64,000 bases of DNA from Lachnospiraceae bacterium Zagget2 (GCA_001941045.1 MSHD01000023.1:1-64000), one strand, 5' to 3'. Shown: positions 41,217 to 51,870, counted from the stretch's first letter. A program made the numbers and translations. Notes: generated by a model from the sequence alone, not told the origin.

Positions 41217-42089
41217 ATGAGTGCAGAAATGAAACCGGTCAAAGAGGGTAAGGTGCGCGAGATCTACGACTGCGGCGACAGCCTGGTCATGGTCGCGACG
41301 GACCGCATCAGTTGTTTTGATGTGATTCTGAAAAATGATGTGCGGAAAAAGGGCACCGTGCTGACGCAGATGTCGCGCTTCTGGTTTGACATGACGCGCG
41401 ATATTCTCCCGAATCACATGATTTCGGTGGACGGAAAGGATATGCCGGAATTTTTCCGGCAACCGCAGTTTGACGGCAACAGCATGCTCTGCCGGAAGCT
41501 TCAGATGCTTCCGATCGAGTGTATCGTCCGCGGCTACATCACGGGCAGCGGCTGGGCGAGCTATCAGAAGGACGGCATGGTCTGCGGTATCGCGCTGCCG
41601 GAGGGATTAAAGGAGTCCGATAAGCTGCCGGAGCCGATCTACACGCCATCCACGAAGGCAGAGATCGGCGACCACGACGAAAATATTTCCTATGAACAGA
41701 GTATCGCGCATCTCGAGAAATATTTCCCCAGAAAGGGAGAGGAGTATGCGGCGAAGCTGCGCGACTACACGATTGCCCTCTACAGGAAATGCGCGGACTA
41801 CGCGCTTGGCCGCGGCATCATCATCGCGGACACGAAGTTCGAGTTCGGCCTCGACGAGCAGGGCAATATCGTGCTCGGTGACGAGATGCTGACGCCGGAC
41901 GGCTCCCGCTTCTGGCCCGCGGAGGGCTACGAGCCGGGACATGGCCAGCCCTCCTTTGACAAGCAGTTCGCCCGCGACTGGCTGAAGGCGAATCCGGGGA
42001 ACGACTGGACGCTGCCGGAGGAGATCGTGGAGAAGACGATCGGAAAGTATCTGCAGGCCTATGAGCTGCTGACCGGAGAGCAGCTGTAA
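41217..42089 (+). CDS. purC: Phosphoribosylaminoimidazole-succinocarboxamide synthase
   Basis: GKVREIYDCGDSLVMVATDRISCFDVIL and ECIVRGYITGSGW motifs. Confidence 0.96.
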   Translation: MSAEMKPVKEGKVREIYDCGDSLVMVATDRISCFDVILKNDVRKKGTVLTQMSRFWFDMTRDILPNHMISVDGKDMPEFFRQPQFDGNSMLCRKLQMLPIECIVRGYITGSGWASYQKDGMVCGIALPEGLKESDKLPEPIYTPSTKAEIGDHDENISYEQSIAHLEKYFPRKGEEYAAKLRDYTIALYRKCADYALGRGIIIADTKFEFGLDEQGNIVLGDEMLTPDGSRFWPAEGYEPGHGQPSFDKQFARDWLKANPGNDWTLPEEIVEKTIGKYLQAYELLTGEQL

Positions 42090-42106
42090 AGGATTAAAAT
42101 AAGATG

Positions 42107-42166
42107 TTGACAAATACCCTTCGGGGGTATATGATGGCACTGTCATGATATACCCCTGAAGGGTAT
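42107..42166 (+). promoter_or_regulatory. csoR-copA promoter with two CsoR-type operators
   Basis: TTGACA (42107-42112), 17 nt, TATGAT (42130-42135); ATACCCTTCGGGGGTAT (42114-42130) and ATACCCCTGAAGGGTAT (42150-42166). Confidence 0.88.
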
Positions 42167-42185
42167 TCTTGCGTGGAGGATTGCA

Positions 42186-42512
42186 ATGGAAGAGATGAAT
42201 AAAGAGGAGCAGGCCTGCTGCTGCGGGACGACGGAGAAGAAAAAGGAACGTTCCGAGAAGGAGTACCGCGACCTGATGAACCGCCTGAAGCGCATTGAGG
42301 GCCAGGTGCGCGGAATACAGGGTATGCTGGAGAACGACGCGTACTGCGCGGACATTCTCGTGCAGGTGGCGGCGGTAAACGCCGCGCTCAACAGTTTCAA
42401 TAAGGTATTGTTGGCGAATCATGTCAGGACCTGCGTGGCGGACAATATCCGCGCGGGCAATGATGAAGTTATCGATGAACTGGTAACACTATTACAGAAG
42501 CTGATGCGATAG
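42186..42512 (+). CDS. csoR: CsoR-family metal-sensing transcriptional repressor
   Basis: [41 protein letters not shown]; upstream of copA. Confidence 0.93.
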   Translation: MEEMNKEEQACCCGTTEKKKERSEKEYRDLMNRLKRIEGQVRGIQGMLENDAYCADILVQVAAVNAALNSFNKVLLANHVRTCVADNIRAGNDEVIDELVTLLQKLMR

Positions 42513-42525
42513 GAGGAATGTTACG

Positions 42526-45057
42526 ATGGAGCAATACAATGTGACCGGCATGAGCTGCGCGGCCTGCAGCGCGCGGGTCGAGAAGGCCGTGAACGCGGTG
42601 CCGGGCGTTACCTCGTGTTCGGTGAGCCTTCTGACAAATTCCATGGGAGTGGAAGGCACTGCTGCGCCGGAGGCGATCATCGCGGCGGTCGTGGACGCGG
42701 GCTACGGGGCGTCCCTGAAGGGAGCGAAGAAGGCGGGCGGCGCGCCGGATTATGACGATATGCTGAAGGATACGGAGACGCCGAAGATGAAGCGCAGACT
42801 GATCGCTTCGCTCTGCCTGCTGATTCCGCTGATGTACGTGTCGATGGGACACATGATGTGGGGCTGGCCGCTGCCTGCGTTTTTCGATGGAAATCACATC
42901 GCGATGGGTCTCGTGGAGCTGCTGCTCACAACGGCGATCATGGTCATCAATCAGAAGTTCTTTATCAGCGGCTTCAAGGGGCTGATTCACCGTGCCCCCA
43001 ATATGGATACGCTCGTCGCGCTCGGCTCGACTGCTTCCTATGTATACAGCGTCTATGCACTCTTCGCGATGACGGACGCGCAGGTGAAGGGCGACATGGC
43101 AGCGGTTATGAGCTATATGCATGAGTTTTATTTTGAGTCGGCGGCGATGATCCTGACGCTGATCACGGTCGGCAAGATGCTGGAGTCGATGTCGAAGGGC
43201 AGGACGACGGACGCGCTCAAAAGTCTGATGAAGCTGGCGCCGAAGACTGCCGTCCTGAAGCGTGGGGAGAGCGAGATCGAGGTGCCGATCGAGCAGGTGC
43301 ATATCGGCGACCACTTCGTAGTGCGTCCCGGCGAGAATATCCCGGTCGACGGCGTCGTGAAGGAGGGAACGAGTGCGGTCAACGAGTCCGCGCTGACCGG
43401 CGAGAGCATCCCGGTCGACAAGGAGCCGGGCGATACAGTCTCGGCGGCGACGCTGAATCAGTCGGGCTATCTCGTCTGCGAGGCGACGCGGGTGGGAGAA
43501 GATACGACTCTATCGCAGATTATCCAGATGGTGAGCGACGCGGCAGCGACCAAGGCTCCGATCGCGAAGGTTGCGGATCGGGTGTCCGGCGTCTTCGTGC
43601 CCTCGGTTATCACGATTGCACTCGTCACGGCGGCGGTCTGGCTGTTCGCCGGACAGACGGTCGGCTACGCGCTGGCGCGCGGTATCTCGGTGCTTGTCAT
43701 CAGCTGCCCCTGTGCGCTCGGTCTGGCGACGCCGGTCGCGATCATGGTCGGAAACGGTATGGGAGCAAAGCACGGTACGATGTTCAAGACCGCCGTTTCC
43801 CTCGAGGAGACCGGAAAGGTACAGATTGTCGCGCTCGACAAGACCGGTACGATCACGAGTGGCGAGCCGCGCGTGACGGATATCTGCCCGGTGGAGGGCT
43901 GCAGCGAGGAGGAATTGCTCGGGAAGGCCTGTGCCCTGGAGCGGAAGAGCGAGCATCCACTGGCGCGCGCGGTTCTTACACTGGCGAAGGAGCGGAATAT
44001 GCCCCAGCAGGAAGTCGACGATTTTCAGGCTGTCGCGGGCAACGGGCTTACGGGGACGCTGGAAGGCAGAGCGCTCTCCGGCGGAAACCGGAAATTTATC
44101 TCCGGAAAAACGCAGATTTCTGAACAGGTCGCTGCGAAGGCCGCCGAGCTGGCCGAAGAGGGAAAGACACCGCTCTTCTTCAGCGAGGATGGGCGCCTGC
44201 TCGGCATTATCGCGGTCGCGGACGTGATCCGCGAGGACAGCCCGCGCGCTGTGAAGGAATTGCAGAACATGGGCATCCATGTCGTCATGCTGACCGGCGA
44301 CAATGAGCGCACCGCGCGGGCGATCGGTGCGCAGGCAGGCGTCGACGAGGTCGTTGCCGGCGTGCTGCCGGACGGCAAGGAGGCTGTGATCAGCGCCCTG
44401 AAGAAGAAGGGCCGGGTCGCGATGGTCGGCGACGGCATCAACGACGCGCCGGCGCTCACGAGCGCGGACATCGGCATCGCGATCGGCGCGGGCACGGACA
44501 TCGCGATCGACGCGGCGGACGTGGTGCTGATGAAGAGCCGGCTTTCCGATGTTCCGGCGGCGATCCGCCTGAGCCGCGCGACACTGCGGAACATTCATGA
44601 AAATCTGTTCTGGGCTTTCTTCTACAATGTGATCGGCATTCCGCTCGCTGCGGGCGTCTGGATTCCGATCTTCGGCTGGACCCTGAACCCGATGTTCGGC
44701 GCGGCTGCGATGAGTCTCTCGAGCTTCTGCGTCGTGAGCAACGCGCTGCGTCTGAATCTGTTCCGCATGGACGACGCGGGGCGGGATAAAAAGAGGAAGG
44801 ACGCGCTCGGGAGCGAGCCGCTCCTTCCGGAGGTGAAAGGAGGTGAGGAGAAGATGACGATGAAGATTGAAGGAATGATGTGCGCACACTGCGAGGCGAG
44901 AGTGAAGAAGACGCTCGAGGCCTTCGCGGAGGTGGAGTCCGCCGAGGTGAGCCACGAGAAGGGCACCGCGGTGCTCACACTCTGCGGCACGCCGGATCAG
45001 GCCGCATTGAAGAAGGCGGTCGAGGACGATGGCTACAAAGTGCTGGAGATTGCCTGA
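42526..45057 (+). CDS. copA: Copper-translocating P-type ATPase with N- and C-terminal HMA domains
   Basis: N-terminal [14 protein letters not shown] motif [19 protein letters not shown]-terminal second [14 protein letters not shown]. Confidence 0.96.
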   Translation: MEQYNVTGMSCAACSARVEKAVNAVPGVTSCSVSLLTNSMGVEGTAAPEAIIAAVVDAGYGASLKGAKKAGGAPDYDDMLKDTETPKMKRRLIASLCLLIPLMYVSMGHMMWGWPLPAFFDGNHIAMGLVELLLTTAIMVINQKFFISGFKGLIHRAPNMDTLVALGSTASYVYSVYALFAMTDAQVKGDMAAVMSYMHEFYFESAAMILTLITVGKMLESMSKGRTTDALKSLMKLAPKTAVLKRGESEIEVPIEQVHIGDHFVVRPGENIPVDGVVKEGTSAVNESALTGESIPVDKEPGDTVSAATLNQSGYLVCEATRVGEDTTLSQIIQMVSDAAATKAPIAKVADRVSGVFVPSVITIALVTAAVWLFAGQTVGYALARGISVLVISCPCALGLATPVAIMVGNGMGAKHGTMFKTAVSLEETGKVQIVALDKTGTITSGEPRVTDICPVEGCSEEELLGKACALERKSEHPLARAVLTLAKERNMPQQEVDDFQAVAGNGLTGTLEGRALSGGNRKFISGKTQISEQVAAKAAELAEEGKTPLFFSEDGRLLGIIAVADVIREDSPRAVKELQNMGIHVVMLTGDNERTARAIGAQAGVDEVVAGVLPDGKEAVISALKKKGRVAMVGDGINDAPALTSADIGIAIGAGTDIAIDAADVVLMKSRLSDVPAAIRLSRATLRNIHENLFWAFFYNVIGIPLAAGVWIPIFGWTLNPMFGAAAMSLSSFCVVSNALRLNLFRMDDAGRDKKRKDALGSEPLLPEVKGGEEKMTMKIEGMMCAHCEARVKKTLEAFAEVESAEVSHEKGTAVLTLCGTPDQAALKKAVEDDGYKVLEIA
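44854..45057 (+). CDS. Candidate internal-start CopZ-like metallochaperone (67 aa), nested in frame in copA
   Basis: AAAGGAGGTGAGGAGAAG immediately before in-frame ATG at 44854; product [19 protein letters not shown]... is a complete HMA domain. Confidence 0.5.
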   Translation: MTMKIEGMMCAHCEARVKKTLEAFAEVESAEVSHEKGTAVLTLCGTPDQAALKKAVEDDGYKVLEIA

Positions 45058-45078
45058 AGCGAGATTACGTACAGGAAG

Positions 45079-45107
45079 CGCCGCCCGGCAGGGGCGGCGT
45101 TATTTTT
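45079..45107 (+). terminator. Rho-independent terminator after copA
   Basis: CGCCGCCC/GGGCGGCG stem, 5-nt loop, then TTATTTTT. Confidence 0.88.
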
Positions 45108-45184
45108 GGCATTTTGTCTATTGCATTCTACTGCATGATAGTATATACTTGATATCAACATCTGGCATTTTTGGGAGAAAAGAA

Positions 45185-45200
45185 GCACTAGATATAGTGG
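45185..45200 (+). promoter_or_regulatory. NrdR box upstream of nrdD
   Basis: gCACTAGATATAGTGg matches the core of ACACWATATATWGTGT with one mismatch. Confidence 0.7.
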
Positions 45201-45212
45201 AGGGCAGGAGAT

Positions 45213-47348
45213 ATGATGTATGTGATCAAGAAGGACGGCACGCGCGAGGCCTTCAACGTGCAGAAGGTCGTCAATGCGGTCAACAAGTCCGCGGCGCGCA
45301 TCCTGTACAAGTTTACGGATGAGGAGATCGACTTCATCCGCAGCTTTGCCTACGAGCACGCGGAGGCGCTGGGCAAGGAGAATATCGACGTGCAGGAGAT
45401 GCACAATATCGCCGAGGGCGCGCTCGACCAGGTGAACCCGGCGGTGGCGAAGAGCTACCGGGATTACCGGAATTATAAGAAGGACTTCGTGCACATGATG
45501 GACGACGTCTACACGAAGAGCCAGTCGATCCGCTATATCGGCGACAAGAGCAACGCGAATACGGACAGCGCGCTCGTGGCGACGAAGCGCAGCCTTATTT
45601 TCAATGAGCTGAACAAGGAGCTCTACCGCAAGTTCTTCATGAACCGTAACGAGCTGCAGGCCTGCCGCGACGGCTACATCTATATCCATGACCAGTCGGC
45701 GCGCCTCGACACGATGAACTGCTGCCTCTTCGACGTGGCGAACGTACTGAAGGGCGGTTTTGAGATGGGCAATGTCTGGTACAATGAGCCGAAGACGCTT
45801 GACACGGCCTTCGACGTGATGGGCGACATCATCCTGAGCACGGCTTCCCAGCAGTACGGGGGCTTCACGGTGCCGGAGGTGGACAAGATCCTCGCCCCCT
45901 ATGCCGAGAAGAGTTATGAGAAGTTCAAGAAGGAATTCCTGTCCTATGCCGACCCGTCCTGGGAAGGCGCGGAGGCGAAGGCGGAGGACTACGCGCTGAA
46001 ACGCGTCCACCGCGATTTCGAGCAGGGCTGGCAGGGTATCGAGTACAAACTCAATACGGTTGGTTCCTCACGCGGCGATTATCCCTTCGTCACGATGTCG
46101 ATGGGCCTCGGTCAGGGCAGATTTGAGAAGATGTGCAATATCGTCATGCTCCAGGTACACCAGGAGGGGCAGGGGAAAAAGGGTGCGAAGAAGCCCGTTC
46201 TGTTTCCGAAGATCGTCTTCCTGTATGACGAGGCGATTCATGGGAAGGGCGGCGTCTGTGAGGATGTCTTTGAAGCCGGCGTCGAGTGTTCCTGCAAGAC
46301 GATGTATCCGGACTGGCTCTCGATGAGCGGCGAGGGCTATATTTCCAGCATGTACCAGAAGTACGGCAAGGTCATCAGCCCGATGGGCTGCCGCGCTTTC
46401 TTAAGTCCCTGGTACGAGCGCGGCGGTATGGAACCGGCCGATGAGGACGATGTGCCGGTTTTCGTGGGACGCTTCAATATCGGCGCGGTGAGCCTGCACC
46501 TGCCGATGATCCTGGCGCAGTCCCGCTCGGAGAACCGTGATTTCTACGAGGTGCTCGACTATTACCTCGAGATGATCCGGAACCTGCACATCCGCACCCG
46601 CGATTACCTCGGCGAGATGCGCGCCTCGACGAACCCGCTCGCCTACTGCGAGGGCGGCTTCTACGGCGGCCATCTCGACCCGCACGACAAGATCAAGCCG
46701 CTTCTCGCGCCGATGACCGCGTCCTTCGGCATCACGGCGCTCAACGAGCTGCAGGAGCTCTACAATGGCAAGTCGATCCGCGAGGACGGGCAGTTCGCGC
46801 TGGACGTCATGAAATATATCAATGGGAAGATCGCGCAGTACAAGAAGGAGGACGGCATCCTCTACGCGATCTACGGCACCCCGGCGGAGAGTCTCTGCGG
46901 CCTGCAGATCGAGCAGTTCCGCAAGAAATACGGCATTGTGGAGAATGTTTCCGACCGTCCCTACGTGAGCAACAGTTTCCACTGCCATGTGACCGAGGAT
47001 ATGACGCCGATCGAGAAGCAGGACAGCGAGGGACGTTTCTGGGAGCTCTGCAACGGCGGCAAGATCCAGTATGTGCGTTACCCGGTCGGCTATAATAAAG
47101 AGGCGGTGCGCACGCTCGTGCGCCGCGCGATGAAGAAGGGCTTCTACGAGGGTGTGAACCTCTCGCTCGCCTACTGCGACGACTGCGGACATCAGGAGCT
47201 CGAGATGGACGTCTGTCCGAAGTGCGGCAGCCGCAATCTGACGAAGATCGACCGCATGAACGGTTACCTTTCCTATTCCCGCGTGAAGGGTGACACCCGC
47301 CTGAACGCGGCGAAGATGGCGGAGATCGCGGAAAGAAAATCTATGTAA
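45213..47348 (+). CDS. nrdD: Anaerobic ribonucleoside-triphosphate reductase
   Basis: ATP-cone-like N-terminus, class III RNR core, C-terminal CDDCGHQELEMDVCPKCGSRN zinc site and MNGYLSYSR glycyl-radical region. Confidence 0.95.
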   Translation: MMYVIKKDGTREAFNVQKVVNAVNKSAARILYKFTDEEIDFIRSFAYEHAEALGKENIDVQEMHNIAEGALDQVNPAVAKSYRDYRNYKKDFVHMMDDVYTKSQSIRYIGDKSNANTDSALVATKRSLIFNELNKELYRKFFMNRNELQACRDGYIYIHDQSARLDTMNCCLFDVANVLKGGFEMGNVWYNEPKTLDTAFDVMGDIILSTASQQYGGFTVPEVDKILAPYAEKSYEKFKKEFLSYADPSWEGAEAKAEDYALKRVHRDFEQGWQGIEYKLNTVGSSRGDYPFVTMSMGLGQGRFEKMCNIVMLQVHQEGQGKKGAKKPVLFPKIVFLYDEAIHGKGGVCEDVFEAGVECSCKTMYPDWLSMSGEGYISSMYQKYGKVISPMGCRAFLSPWYERGGMEPADEDDVPVFVGRFNIGAVSLHLPMILAQSRSENRDFYEVLDYYLEMIRNLHIRTRDYLGEMRASTNPLAYCEGGFYGGHLDPHDKIKPLLAPMTASFGITALNELQELYNGKSIREDGQFALDVMKYINGKIAQYKKEDGILYAIYGTPAESLCGLQIEQFRKKYGIVENVSDRPYVSNSFHCHVTEDMTPIEKQDSEGRFWELCNGGKIQYVRYPVGYNKEAVRTLVRRAMKKGFYEGVNLSLAYCDDCGHQELEMDVCPKCGSRNLTKIDRMNGYLSYSRVKGDTRLNAAKMAEIAERKSM

Positions 47349-47359
47349 GTAAAAAATAT

Positions 47360-47410
47360 GACAGCGGACGGCCTGTTTTGCGGAAGGTTCGTCCGCTGTC
47401 TCTGTTTTCT
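47360..47410 (+). terminator. Terminator after nrdD
   Basis: Perfect 11-bp stem GACAGCGGACG/CGTCCGCTGTC (47360-47370/47390-47400) then TCTGTTTTCT. Confidence 0.75.
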
Positions 47411-47494
47411 TGTGAAAGTATACAAAAACGATGTAAATCCATGTTAAGCTTTTGCATAAATATTGTGAAAAACTCCAAAATTGAAAAAGAAAAA

Positions 47495-47522
47495 TTGCAA
47501 TTTTCCCACAAGATTGTATAAT
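47495..47522 (+). promoter_or_regulatory. Promoter for glgC-glgD
   Basis: TTGCAA (47495-47500), 16 nt, TATAAT (47517-47522). Confidence 0.65.
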
Positions 47523-47555
47523 AGACTTATATGAGTGAAAGAGAGGTCCATTCTT

Positions 47556-48692
47556 ATGAAGCAAAACAGTATGTTGGCAATGATTCTGGCCGGCGGGCGT
47601 GGTTCCCGTCTCCATGATCTTACCAATAAGGTCGCAAAACCAGCGGTCGGCTACGGTGGAAAGTACCGGATTATCGATTTTCCCTTAAGCAACTGCGCGA
47701 ACAGCGGCATTGATGTGGTCGGCATTCTGACCCAGTATGAATCTGTCCTGCTGAACAGCTATGTGTCCGGAGGCAGCAAGTGGGGACTTGACTCCCGCGA
47801 CAGCGGTGTCTTCGTCCTTCCGCCGCGTGAGAAGGCGGACTCGGAGCTGGACGTCTACCGGGGGACGGCGGACGCGATCTCGCAGAATATCGACTTTGTG
47901 GACAGCTACGACCCGGAGTACATACTGATCCTTTCCGGCGATCACATCTACAAGATGAATTATTCCAAGATGCTGAACGCCCATAAGGAAAATAACGCGG
48001 ACGCGACGATCGCGGTGCTCGAGGTTCCGATGAAGGAGGCCAGCCGTTTCGGCATCATGAATACGGATCCGGAGACCGGACGTATTGTGGAGTTTGAGGA
48101 GAAGCCGGCACAGCCGAAGAGCAATCTCGCCTCCATGGGTATCTATATCTTTACCTGGAAGCTCCTGAGAAAGATGCTCCTGGCTGATATGAAGAATGAG
48201 AATTCCAGCCACGATTTCGGCAAGGATGTTATCCCTGCCATGCTGAATGACGGAAAGAGACTGTTTGCCTATAAGTTTAAGGGCTACTGGAAGGATGTCG
48301 GAACGATCGATTCGCTCTGGGAGGCGAATATGGATCTTCTGGACAAGAAGAATGGTCTGGAGCTTGACGACCGTACCTGGACGATATACACGGAGGATGC
48401 CCCGGCGACGCCGCAGTACGTATCTTCGACAGGCAGCGTGAAGCGGGCCTATGTCACGCAGGGCTGTGTGATTGAGGGCGACGTGCGTAATTCCGTGTTG
48501 TTTACCGGCGCGGAGGTGAAGGCCGGTGCGAAGGTTGTCGACAGCGTTCTGATGTCAGGCGTCGTCGTGGAAGAGGGCGCGGTTGTACAGCGTGCGCTCG
48601 TTGCAGACGGCGTGAAGATCGGCGCGCAGGCTGTCGTGGGAGACCCGGACAGCGAGCACATCGAACTTATAGCGAAAAATGTAAAGGGGTAG
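47556..48692 (+). CDS. glgC: Glucose-1-phosphate adenylyltransferase
   Basis: [54 protein letters not shown]. Confidence 0.96.
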   Translation: MKQNSMLAMILAGGRGSRLHDLTNKVAKPAVGYGGKYRIIDFPLSNCANSGIDVVGILTQYESVLLNSYVSGGSKWGLDSRDSGVFVLPPREKADSELDVYRGTADAISQNIDFVDSYDPEYILILSGDHIYKMNYSKMLNAHKENNADATIAVLEVPMKEASRFGIMNTDPETGRIVEFEEKPAQPKSNLASMGIYIFTWKLLRKMLLADMKNENSSHDFGKDVIPAMLNDGKRLFAYKFKGYWKDVGTIDSLWEANMDLLDKKNGLELDDRTWTIYTEDAPATPQYVSSTGSVKRAYVTQGCVIEGDVRNSVLFTGAEVKAGAKVVDSVLMSGVVVEEGAVVQRALVADGVKIGAQAVVGDPDSEHIELIAKNVKG

Positions 48693-48698
48693 AGAATT

Positions 48699-49814
48699 AT
48701 GGTGAGAGCATTAGGAATTATCAGTTTTTCGGAGAGCAATGTCTGGGTAGAAGGAATGGAGTCTTTCCGCTCGATCGCCGCCTTCCCCTTCCTCGGCAGA
48801 TACCGTGTGGTCGATTTCCCGATCTCCAATATGTCCAACAGCGGGATTGACCGGATCCAGGTCTATATCCGCAGAAAGCCGCAGTCTCTGGTGCAGCATC
48901 TCGGCACCGGCAGACATTATAATATCAACTCCAAGAGCGGATATCTGCGCATGATGTTTGCTTCCTCCACGGAGGAGAATGACTACTACAACACCGATAT
49001 CAGAACTTACATGGAGTTCATCGATCATATCAAGAATACGTCGAACACCCATGTAGTGATTGCGCCGGGCTACATGATCTATCAGCAGGACTATGCGGCG
49101 ATGCTGAACGCGCACATCGAGTCCGGAGCGGACATCAGTGTGCTCTACCACGCGGTCGACAATGCGAAGGATGCCTATCAGAACTGCTACTGTGTGAATC
49201 TGAACCGCCAGAAAGGCGTGAAATCCTTCGAGCTGAACAGCGGCACGGCAAAGAACCGGAATATTTTCATGGACACCTATGTCATGTCGAAAGCCATGTT
49301 CCTCGACCTGCTGGACGAGGCGCAGAAGCTGTCCTCCATGTACACGCTGCGGATGATTATCAATGCGAAGTGCGACGAACTCGACATCCGCGGAGTAGCT
49401 CACAAGGGCTTCTTTGCACCGATTACGGATTTCAAGAGCTATTATGACGCGAATCTGTCGGTGAACCGGGAGAAGATTGCGGAGACTCTGTTCAAGCAGA
49501 GCTGGCCGATTTACACCAGGACGAACGATTCCTGCCCGGCGCAGTACTTCGAGTCAGCCGAGGTGAAGGGTTCCTTCATCGCCAACGGCAGCGTCGTCGA
49601 GGGTACGGTCATCGATTCCGTTGTCGGCCGTGACTGCAAGATCAAGCCGGGCGCAGTGGTCCGCAACGCGGTGCTGCTGGACAATGTTACGATCGGCGAG
49701 GGCGTCCACATCGAGGGCCAGGTCGTGGACAAGAACGCGCAGGTCATCCACATGAAGGAGATCATCGCGGATCCGGAGCATCCGGGCTATATTAAGAGAA
49801 ATGATGTAGTATAA
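48699..49814 (+). CDS. glgD: Glucose-1-phosphate adenylyltransferase regulatory subunit GlgD
   Basis: Paralog of GlgC lacking the N-terminal GGxGxRL loop; directly downstream of glgC. Confidence 0.93.
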   Translation: MVRALGIISFSESNVWVEGMESFRSIAAFPFLGRYRVVDFPISNMSNSGIDRIQVYIRRKPQSLVQHLGTGRHYNINSKSGYLRMMFASSTEENDYYNTDIRTYMEFIDHIKNTSNTHVVIAPGYMIYQQDYAAMLNAHIESGADISVLYHAVDNAKDAYQNCYCVNLNRQKGVKSFELNSGTAKNRNIFMDTYVMSKAMFLDLLDEAQKLSSMYTLRMIINAKCDELDIRGVAHKGFFAPITDFKSYYDANLSVNREKIAETLFKQSWPIYTRTNDSCPAQYFESAEVKGSFIANGSVVEGTVIDSVVGRDCKIKPGAVVRNAVLLDNVTIGEGVHIEGQVVDKNAQVIHMKEIIADPEHPGYIKRNDVV

Positions 49815-49830
49815 TCACGATGGAAAAGAG

Positions 49831-49872
49831 AATCCCTCCCGGTCATTCATATATGATGGGAGGGATTTTTTT
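49831..49872 (+). terminator. Terminator after glgD
   Basis: AATCCCTCCC/GGGAGGGATT stem followed by T-tract. Confidence 0.9.
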
Positions 49873-49874
49873 CA

Positions 49875-49904
49875 TTGATACTTTTCCATATCTTGTGTTA
49901 TACT
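49875..49904 (+). promoter_or_regulatory. Candidate promoter for the topoisomerase pair
   Basis: TTGATA (49875-49880), 18 nt, TATACT (49899-49904). Confidence 0.6.
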
Positions 49905-49947
49905 GTGAAAATGTGATACAAGATAGAAGGAAACAGGTGAAAGAAAT

Positions 49948-51870
49948 ATGGCAAAGACGAAAAGCTATGACGCGGACAGTATCGCCGTTCTGGAGGGACT
50001 GGAGGCGGTGCGCAAGCGCCCGGGCATGTATATCGGGAGCGTCTCGACGAAGGGGTTGAACCATCTGATCTATGAGATTGTGGATAACTCCGTCGACGAG
50101 CATCTGGCGGGTTACTGTGATCACATCGAGGTCACGCTTGAGGCGGATGGCTCCTGTACAGTAACGGACAATGGGCGCGGAATCCCGGTAGGCATGCATG
50201 CGAAGGGCATGTCAGCGGAGCGTCTCGTGTTCACGACGCTGCACGCGGGCGGAAAGTTTGACGACTCCGTCTACAAGACGAGCGGCGGTCTGCACGGCGT
50301 GGGCTCCTCGGTTGTCAACGCGTTGTCTGCCTGGCTGGACGTCGAGGTCTCGCGGGAAGGCTATATTCACCACGACCGTTACGAGAAGGGCATCCCGGTG
50401 CTGGAGCTGAAAGACGGCCTTCTGCCGACGATCGGACGCACGAAGGAGACCGGGACAAAGATTCGTTTTCTGCCAGACGGCGAGATCTTTGAGAAGACCC
50501 GCTTCAAGGCCGAGGAGGTCAAGAGCCGGATGCACGAGACCGCCTATCTGAATCCGGAGCTTACAATCATTTTCGAAGACCGGCGCGGCGCGGAGGTGGA
50601 GCACATCGAGTTCCACGAGCCGGAGGGCCTCAAGGGCTACGTGAAGGACCTCAACAGCAAGCAGGAACCTCTGCATGACGTCGTTTACTTCAAGGGCGAG
50701 AGCGAGGGCATCACGGTCGAGGGCGCCTTTCAGTATATCAATGAATTCCACGAGAATGTACTCGGTTTCTGCAATAATATTTTCAACGCGGAGGGCGGCA
50801 CGCATATCACCGGCTTCAAGACGGTGTTCACGACGGTGATCAATTCCTACGCGCGCGAGCTTGGCATCCTGAAGGAAAAGGACGTGAATTTTACAGGTGC
50901 GGATGTGCGCAATGGCATGACCGCGGTGATCTCGATCAAGCATCCCGCGCCGCGCTTCGAGGGGCAGACGAAGACGAAGCTTGACAACCAGGATGCCTCA
51001 AAGGCGACCGCGAAGGTGACCGGCGAGGAGATCCAGCGCTATTTTGACCGCAATCTCGAGACTTTGAAGACCGTGATCAGTTGTGCGGAGAAGGCGGCGA
51101 AGATACGCAAGACCGAGGAGCGTGCGAAGACCAATCTCCTCACCAAACAGAAATTCTCCTTTGATTCCAACGGGAAGCTCGCGAACTGTGAGAGTCGTGA
51201 CGCCTCGAAATGCGAGATATTCATCGTCGAGGGAGACTCCGCCGGGGGCTCGGCGAAGACAGCCCGGAACCGCGCCTACCAGGCGATTCTGCCGATTCGC
51301 GGCAAGATCCTGAATGTCGAGAAGGCCAGCATCGACAAGGTTCTCGCCAACGTGGAGATCAAGACGATGATCTATGCCTTCGGCTGTGGCTTTTCAGAGG
51401 GTTACGGAAATGACTTTGACATCACGAAGCTGCGTTATGACAAGATTATCATCATGGCCGATGCCGATGTGGACGGTGCGCATATCAGCACGCTTTTGCT
51501 GACCCTGTTCTATCGCTTTATGCCGGAACTGATCTACGAGGGGCATGTCTACATCGCGATGCCGCCGCTCTACAAGGCGATGCCGGCGCGCGGCAAGGAG
51601 GAATATCTCTATGACGACAAGGCGCTTGAGCGCTATCGGAAGAAGCACACCGGCCCCTTCACGCTGCAGCGCTATAAGGGTCTCGGCGAGATGGATGCGA
51701 CGCAGCTTTGGGAGACGACGATGGATCCGGCGAGCCGGAGACTGAAGCTCGTTGAGATCGAGGACGCGCGTCTGGCCTCCTCCGTGACGGAGATGCTCAT
51801 GGGCGGCGAGGTGCCGCCGCGCAGAAAATTTATCTATGAGAACGCCGTAGAGGCGGAGCTCGACGTGTAG
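49948..51870 (+). CDS. Type IIA topoisomerase subunit B (GyrB/ParE family)
   Basis: RKRPGMYIGS, EIVDNSVDEHLAGYC, FIVEGDSAGGSAK and RYKGLGEMDATQLWETTMDP motifs. Confidence 0.95.
   Translation: MAKTKSYDADSIAVLEGLEAVRKRPGMYIGSVSTKGLNHLIYEIVDNSVDEHLAGYCDHIEVTLEADGSCTVTDNGRGIPVGMHAKGMSAERLVFTTLHAGGKFDDSVYKTSGGLHGVGSSVVNALSAWLDVEVSREGYIHHDRYEKGIPVLELKDGLLPTIGRTKETGTKIRFLPDGEIFEKTRFKAEEVKSRMHETAYLNPELTIIFEDRRGAEVEHIEFHEPEGLKGYVKDLNSKQEPLHDVVYFKGESEGITVEGAFQYINEFHENVLGFCNNIFNAEGGTHITGFKTVFTTVINSYARELGILKEKDVNFTGADVRNGMTAVISIKHPAPRFEGQTKTKLDNQDASKATAKVTGEEIQRYFDRNLETLKTVISCAEKAAKIRKTEERAKTNLLTKQKFSFDSNGKLANCESRDASKCEIFIVEGDSAGGSAKTARNRAYQAILPIRGKILNVEKASIDKVLANVEIKTMIYAFGCGFSEGYGNDFDITKLRYDKIIIMADADVDGAHISTLLLTLFYRFMPELIYEGHVYIAMPPLYKAMPARGKEEYLYDDKALERYRKKHTGPFTLQRYKGLGEMDATQLWETTMDPASRRLKLVEIEDARLASSVTEMLMGGEVPPRRKFIYENAVEAELDV

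Noticed and set aside
43510-44955. 481-aa minus-strand ORF
   Set aside because: Antisense shadow of copA.
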